Shown here: positions 57,817 to 64,000 of the stretch, one piece after another
Numbering within the stretch: position 1 is the stretch's first letter
How the letters are laid out: every line of letters begins with the position of its first letter
Origin: Malachius bipustulatus
Taxonomy: Eukaryota > Arthropoda > Insecta > Coleoptera > Melyridae
Reading direction: 5' to 3'
Length of the DNA stretch: 64,000 nucleotides
NCBI GenBank assembly: GCA_910589415.1
Contig: OU342631.1
Coordinates: 59,300,598 to 59,364,597, forward strand
Translations under genes and position numbers: made by a program
The notes under the pieces: model-generated
What the model saw: the letters and a program-made list of their open reading frames with translations, nothing else
Told to the model about the DNA's origin: nothing
Database searches by the model: none

Positions 57817-58699
57817 ATACAGAGTGTCCCAGCTTATTCGAAGCGGTCTCTGTAGGCCAAACGATGGATTTTTTCCAAAAAAATTTTGCAAATCCAAGTA
57901 CAGGATCACAATGGCCATAATTTAAAATTATTTTGGAGTATACAGAGTGTCCCATATGAGAGTGGCATATCAAAGTTATGTTTTTTTAAATGGAATGCTC
58001 TTATGTTATTGAATTTTTAGATTGTCTGAGAAGAGGAAATAAGATTGGCTTTTACAGTTGGTGTTTAAATCAGAAGTTTTTGAGTTATAAACAAGTGAAA
58101 ATCGTAATTTTTCAAGTTCAAGGCCCTGTACAACGAAAACGGTTCAAGATAGAGAAAAACGGCTTACATGTCCCTATTTTACTTTTTCATGTGCTATTCT
58201 ATGGTATAGAAACATTTGTACTTTCTTTGATTTTTTTATTTGGCGACGCGTGGAGAAATCTCAGAATTTTTCAAATTTTTTATCACCCTGTATAAACATT
58301 TTATCTACATCATGGGATAATACATGAAAAGTTAAAATAGGGACATGTAAGCCGTTTTTCTCTATCTTGAACCGTTTTCAATGTACAGGGCCTTGAACTT
58401 GAAAAATGACGATTTTCACTTGTTTATAACTCAAAAACTTTTGAATTTAAACACCAACTGTAAAAGCCAATCTTATTTCCTCTTCTCAGATAATCTAAAA
58501 CTGCAATAACATGGGAGCATTCCATTTAAAAAAACATAACTTTGATATCTCACTGTCATATGGGACACTCTGTATACTCCAAAGTAATTTCAAATTATGG
58601 CAATTGTGATTCTGTACTTGAATTTTCAAAAAGTTTTTTGAAAAAGTCCATCGTTTGGCCTACAGAGACCGCTTCGAATGAGCTGGGACACCCTGTATA
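57817..58699. mobile_element. Foldback element family A, copy 2
   Basis: Duplicate of 366-1248 with about three base differences. Confidence 0.9.
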
Positions 58700-59064
58700 G
58701 TAAATGATAAAAAACTTTTTTCATTGGCCACCCTTTAGTGTCGAACAAGAAGTAGCAGTTATTGAAAATAAATCTGGCAACACTGCTATATATATGGGCA
58801 AGGCCGCACATGTATTTCTTATCTGTCCACTTATCTTTTATAATCCCCTAGTTTCTCGTTTCTCGCCCAATTGACCCCTGGGATTAGTGAATAACAAAAT
58901 CCTTCGCCCAATTCGGTATCGCCCAGAAGTGATGAGACTTTTGTAAATTTTTTGAACGAAAATCTAACGTCATTCCAAAGTTTTACAAGGGTCCAAAATT
59001 TCGTTCACTAATATATAAATATATAATATAAAACTTATACATATATTAGTATATTATGTTACTA

Positions 59065-59206
59065 GGAGTAGAAGGCGATCATTTTGTGTTGAGCGCAATT
59101 ATTGCAGCCGAGGCGAAGCCGAGGCAGTGCAATAATTGAGCGAAACTGCCTCGGCTTCGCCTCGGCTGCAATAATTGCGCTCAACACAAAATGAGCATTC
59201 TACTCC
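59065..59206. repeat. CpG-rich palindrome, right copy
   Basis: As 1614-1757, but the right arm has ATGAGCATTC in place of ATGATCGCCTTC, so the outer stem is no longer perfect. Confidence 0.8.
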
Positions 59207-60936
59207 AAGTGACATATACGATTTTTTCCGCAAGCGTAGTACATATTGAAACATAAAATTTTCTGAATTTATTTATTTATAAAGGACTGCAACACAAACT
59301 ATAATACACCGTAGATTTTATAATGTACTTTTTAATTTAATAGTGTCACTCAGAATAATTATTAATTAAAATTAAAAAAATTGCGTTGACGTTTATTACG
59401 TCAATGTCAATAACACATTTTGTCATTGAACATTGAACTCTAACCCTATGCTAGATTGACAGCACTCGCCATGATTAGAAAGCATATAGTCGTAGCAATA
59501 GTAGCTAGATAATCCGCGGGTACTTCCAGTTGTCCGAATTCAATGTATTTTGACGATGTCATACGTTAATTATTATTATGCTAGGACAATAATGAAAATA
59601 TTGTTACTAGTAACATAATGAGATCGTTCTACAAGGTGTGTACAGTATGATAATTGCCGCATTTTAGAACGCTTGCGGAAAAAAAAATTATAACCGAGCC
59701 GCTGTATGAAAATACAAAATAATAATAATAACGGGCTTGGCTCTTCGAGCTCTCTGGCAGTCTACAAAACAGAGCCTTCCAAATAATCCTATCGAAATCA
59801 CAGACGGACCGTTTCGCTCTTATTATCAGCTCATCAGTGTGATATATCGAATAGATACATCTGGAGGATGTAATTGCAGACTGCCATCGGTCGAGATGTT
59901 AACATCTCGAGACTACTAGAGAGTGCTCATGCACTCTACACCTCGTTTTGATCCATTAGTTGGCTGGACTATCATAAAGGAGATAGAATGGAAATTATTG
60001 AGTCATTTTGATTGACGTCTCAAAAACTACACAACTTATTGCACGAATATATACCAGTGAAAAAATAGTTTTGAGATCCCCGAATTTAAATTAGTTTTAG
60101 GATTGGGGAAGTTTTGACCAAAAAAAATGGACTTTTTTTAAATTCTGATTCTAGAAGCAGGTGCGGGCTAGCGGATTAAGAAACTTTCTAATTAATTAAA
60201 TTTTAGTTTGATGTCTTTTACCATCGTTCAGAAAAATTTGACTGTAACAGAAACAGAGAGTGACAATTATTATAATTTAATAAGAATTAATTTTTTTTTA
60301 AATTAAATTAATGTTTTTTTTTTTATTATTTTACTCTCTGGAACTGGGTCTGGAATAAAAATGCAGTACTTTTTATATGAATTATTTATTTAACTAAACC
60401 ATAAATATTTTTTTACATAATACATAATATGCATAAACTTAAAATTAAAAGGGAAATCAAAAAGTAAATTAAAATTAAAACCATGAAGGTAAAAATCTAT
60501 AGCTAATTATTTAAATGATAGCAGCATTATTTCGTAGCATATTTTACATACCTATATTTACATTTTTTGTATTTGCAGCCATTAATTTAATAATTTTGTC
60601 ACAAAGGAAATTCATTGTAAGATGATAAAACTGCACCGGATTAAATAATTCAAACTACTTACTTATAAAAAATGCCCTAATAATTTTTTAATTCTTCATC
60701 GCAGTATTACTGATGAACTGATAACAATATGTAAATACTTTTGGAACCAATAAAGCGGGAGGATAAAGCCAAAAATTTGTTTTTTGTTTGAAAAAAAATG
60801 AAAAAAAAAATAATAAAATTTCGAAATAATTACTGCATTGAAAAAAATAATTGATAAGTAGGTACAAATTTCAAATGTGTTTTACAAAGAGAATGTTCAA
60901 AATTCATCATAAATTTACAAACTTATCACTATGTTC

Positions 60937-61533
60937 AGGTGTCCCACGGTGACGTCCATTAGGGTATCAGGAGTATATTATGGGGGTACACTGCTTAATA
61001 ATTAAGCATGAGCATGAGATTTCATCTTCTAGAATATTTTCAACTCTTTACCACTTCCGGTTATATCGGAAGTCGATACTATGTTTATTACTTTATTGGA
61101 ACACCATGTATATATTTTTAAAATTTTAGATTCTCTAAGAAAACTCAATGAAAATTGTTTTTTTAGTTGAAGTTTATATAAGGAGCATTGTATTGAGTTA
61201 TAAACAAAATTACAATTTTAATTTTTTTGCAACTAATAAAATGCTCGTTACAAAATTCAACTGTAAAAACCATTCTTACTGAATTTTCACAGAGAATCTA
61301 AAACTGTATAAAGATACAGGGTGTTCTGTTAAAGTAGCAAACATATAGTTTCGACTTCCGGTATAACGGGAAATGATAAAGAAATGGAAATTCTTTACAT
61401 TTTTATATAGGATATTTTTTTAAAGCTTATTTTTATATCAAATTGGTCATGCTCAACTATTAATTTTAGAGTTTTCTTACGTTTAGAAGTACAGATAATT
61501 CTAATGGACGTTCGTTGTGTGGGACCCCCTGAA
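60937..61533. mobile_element. Foldback element family B, copy 2
   Basis: Duplicate of 3489-4085. Confidence 0.75.
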
Positions 61534-61599
61534 ATGTTGCTGCTCAACAACAGGCTAAGAAAATATATGCACGACGTTATTAAAATATAAGGACACATT

Positions 61600-63789
61600 T
61601 TAAAGCGGCATAAATTTATCTAAATCAAACAGATCATTGTTACGTTGATTCATACCAAATTTATCGTTTTGCTGCTTATTAACGGGATCGGAATCAAAAG
61701 AAAAAGTCGTATTTGGTAAGCAGCATGGATTGAAATAATTGGATGAACAATTTTCCAATTGATTTAGCAAATCACTATAATTTTTTTGATAAACGACAGT
61801 GGTACTTACATCACTAATTATTGTTACTTTCTCGTTCTGCTCCCACGCAATATTTACAGGTGAAGGCAAAATAGACGAGGTAGATGAAGTAGACGAAACT
61901 GTGCATTGAGTATTCTGCTAGTTCTTCTCACCACTCGTCGTTCCTTTTTCTGTCTTTATTGGAGATGATTTTGTGCTATCCTTCTTTTTCTTCATTCTTC
62001 TGTTCAGGAAACATATTTTTATCTGCTTCTCTGATAATTAAAGAGTTTGCGCAACTTGAACTCTTCTCGGCCGACACAGATAATTATTGTTTTCGAATTC
62101 AGCTTCTAACGCCAGTAGTTGCGAAGTCGAAAAAGCCGTACAGTATCTTTTTGAAGATTTCTCTGACTGCTCACTTCTCACTTCTGCAATATCATCTCCT
62201 TAAAAAGAATATTAGCATCATTAATATATTGTAATTTGTGACTATTTATATTTGTATCTATTTTAAAAGATGCTTTAAATATCCACCTTAATAACTATGA
62301 ATAATAAAAATGAATAAATAAAAATGTATAAAAAGGTTAAAGCTTAATACCTAATTATTGTGAACATTTTAATTTTCAAACATTTTGATTTTTCAAACAG
62401 CTGAACTAAGCTACAGAGGATACCTAATAAAAAAATTAAAATTCCTTAGAATTTTACTAAGGGAGAGGGGGACTTTTTTTTTTGGTCCTTGAAGTATATT
62501 TTAATAATATATTCATTGTAATTTAATAAAATACAAATAATTTGTTTTCTCATTTGTTGCGTATATCTATAGTTACTGGGATACACTGTATGAAAATATT
62601 CCTAATGCACGAGGAAAGAGAACATTCTTAATTTGGGGTTACAACAAATATGATGATTTTACATACGAGTATACCTACATATAAAATATTCCTATCGCAT
62701 TTTAAACACTCGTTAAGATTCTTACCATTTATTATAATAGTATAGTCGATATTTTCTTTGTCATCAGTGTGAATTTCTGAACCTTGAAAATCATGCTTGA
62801 TTTCGACGGGTTGATGCGTTTGTGCTAAATTATGATTGGTAGGTGGCACAATGCTCACAGGTTGAGGAATACTTTGAAGAACATTCATGACTAACATCTG
62901 AACCTCTGCTGGAAGCGGATTGTTGATCTTTGCTGAGATGAACTGATGTGCCATTTCAATCCACTTTTCGTTTGCAGTTTTTTCTGAGTTGTTATCGACG
63001 GTCTGAAACAATAACCATTCGATTATTTAATTTATATTACCTATTGACATTTTTTTATAATAATTAAAAGCATTCAATATTTAAAGCTAAAACACTTCGT
63101 ATGATTTTATTATTTGTACTTAGGTCGAACAAAAAACAGAAATTTGCAAAGTTTAACATTTTGTAATAGTCAATAATTATCAAATAACTCAGAAATTAAC
63201 AAATTTAAAAAGTAAATTTTTTATCGATCTTATAGGTATGTATATGCCGCATTCAGGGATTAATTCCCCGTCGTTAAAATTATAACCTACTTCATCATGG
63301 AGGAACACTCGATAGCTTCTCAGCCATTGAGTGTTTCTGATCCCTGTTTTTCAAAGTGAAATTATTGATGATATAGATTGCTCGCAATAATTATTATTGA
63401 AAAAGTGTTTTAAAAAAATATTATTAAAATTATTTTCGAAAAAATATAAGTAACCACCTACCTACATATAGATAAGAATATTTAAAATACTTACAGGTGT
63501 ATTATTCAAAATTCCAGGATCTCCTTTTTAAATCTGCAATTGGGAAATTAGATGGGACTGATGGCAGCGGCAGCGAATTTTCGGCTACGGGTAATAAAGT
63601 GTCGAAAAAATAATCACCCTGCATCATCTTGTATTTTTTGGATATATAGGTGCTTTTGTCAAGAATATATTGCTTCTCACTATTGCTCAACGCTTCTCTA
63701 GGAGAAGTTCTCTTAATGTGGTTTTGAAGAGTATACAACTACAACTGTTCAATGCCAAGCGCTAAGGGCTATTGAGAATGAGAACTGGC
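61600..63789 (-). pseudogene. zen-like: zen/Hox3-class homeobox gene, right copy, disabled
   Basis: Same three-exon structure as the left copy: 63495 to about 63786, 62726-63002 (277 bases, one codon shorter) and 61918-62183, with identical splice sites. It shares the exon 1 stop and the TAG after the homeodomain (61918-61920). In addition AAA has become TAA (62038-62040) at homeodomain residue 39, removing helix 3. It keeps the usual M54 where the left copy has I. Other changes are R to M and T to A in exon 2, and D to Y in the tail. A product ending before the recognition helix could not bind DNA normally. Confidence 0.8.
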
Positions 63790-63810
63790 TAATTTGATTT
63801 AAAGTGACCG

Positions 63811-63818
63811 TATTTATA
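63811..63818 (-). promoter_or_regulatory. TATA box of the right zen-like copy
   Basis: TATAAATA, identical in sequence and spacing to 6365-6372. Confidence 0.5.
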
Positions 63819-64000
63819 GGTTTCCGCTCACTCCTACCACATAACAGAACTGTTTCTATTCTGTGCTCCAACCCTGAGATAATTGTTTCGATGCCCCGCC
63901 CACTCTTTTACCTGAAATTTAAGTTCAGATAATTAGTTTTAGGAGACTACATGCAATACATGCCCTAGCCTTTTTTTATAAGCTTAAAATTAATAATTAA

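Larger units (their letters stand above)
57452..64000. repeat. Segmental duplication, right copy
   Basis: Same content and order as 1-6554. The sequence left of 57452 cannot be compared because the other copy begins at the window edge. Differences inside the homeobox gene change the protein (stop in the homeodomain, I/M, D/Y, R/M, T/A, one residue lost). Confidence 0.95.

Overview
The window is AT-rich, repeat-dominated nuclear DNA from an insect. The reasons are a zerknüllt (zen/Hox3)-class homeobox gene with spliceosomal introns, a tRNA-headed SINE, and insect-type mobile elements: jockey-like, R2-like and other non-LTR retrotransposons, BEL/Pao, piggyBac, pogo, Tc1/mariner, and many foldback elements ending in TACAGGGTGTCCC. 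A beetle is a reasonable guess but not proven. No bacterial-type operons, rRNA genes, functional tRNA genes or CRISPR arrays were seen. The only host-type gene is the zen-like gene. Nearly everything else recognisable is a mobile element or its remains.

Layout. Bases 1-6554 and 57452-64000 are two copies, roughly 0.3 % different by eye and in the same orientation 57.45 kb apart, of one segment. It carries the zen-like gene on the minus strand (three exons, TATA box), two foldback elements and a CpG-rich palindrome. Both copies share an exon 1 stop before the splice donor, an in-frame TAG after the homeodomain, and loss of the nearly invariant homeodomain residues R5, W48 and Q50. The right copy also has a stop inside the homeodomain. 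The gene is therefore probably decaying or evolving very fast.

From 6.5 to 14.6 kb there are foldback elements and repeats with no gene. From 14.7 to 29 kb there is an end-to-end train of foldback elements. One of them (16301-27064) contains a jockey-like retrotransposon, which contains a 3.9-kb DNA transposon with AATT target duplications and a three-exon transposase gene. The same foldback holds a SINE and an array of TGACAGCTGTCA palindromes.

From 29 to 42 kb there are more foldbacks, Crypton-like 5' exons, a 174-bp tandem array ending in an inverted unit, and a BEL/Pao fragment split by a third copy of the foldback found in the duplicated segments. From 42.4 to 48.4 kb lies a piggyBac-like gene broken by two insertions. 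From 48.4 to 53.2 kb a pogo-like transposase gene is cut twice, by an R2-like retrotransposon on the same strand and an APE-type retrotransposon on the opposite strand. From 53.2 to 55.3 kb is a long-armed foldback carrying a D,D36D transposase. The elements do not form a shared pathway. They record successive insertion between two zen-like copies.
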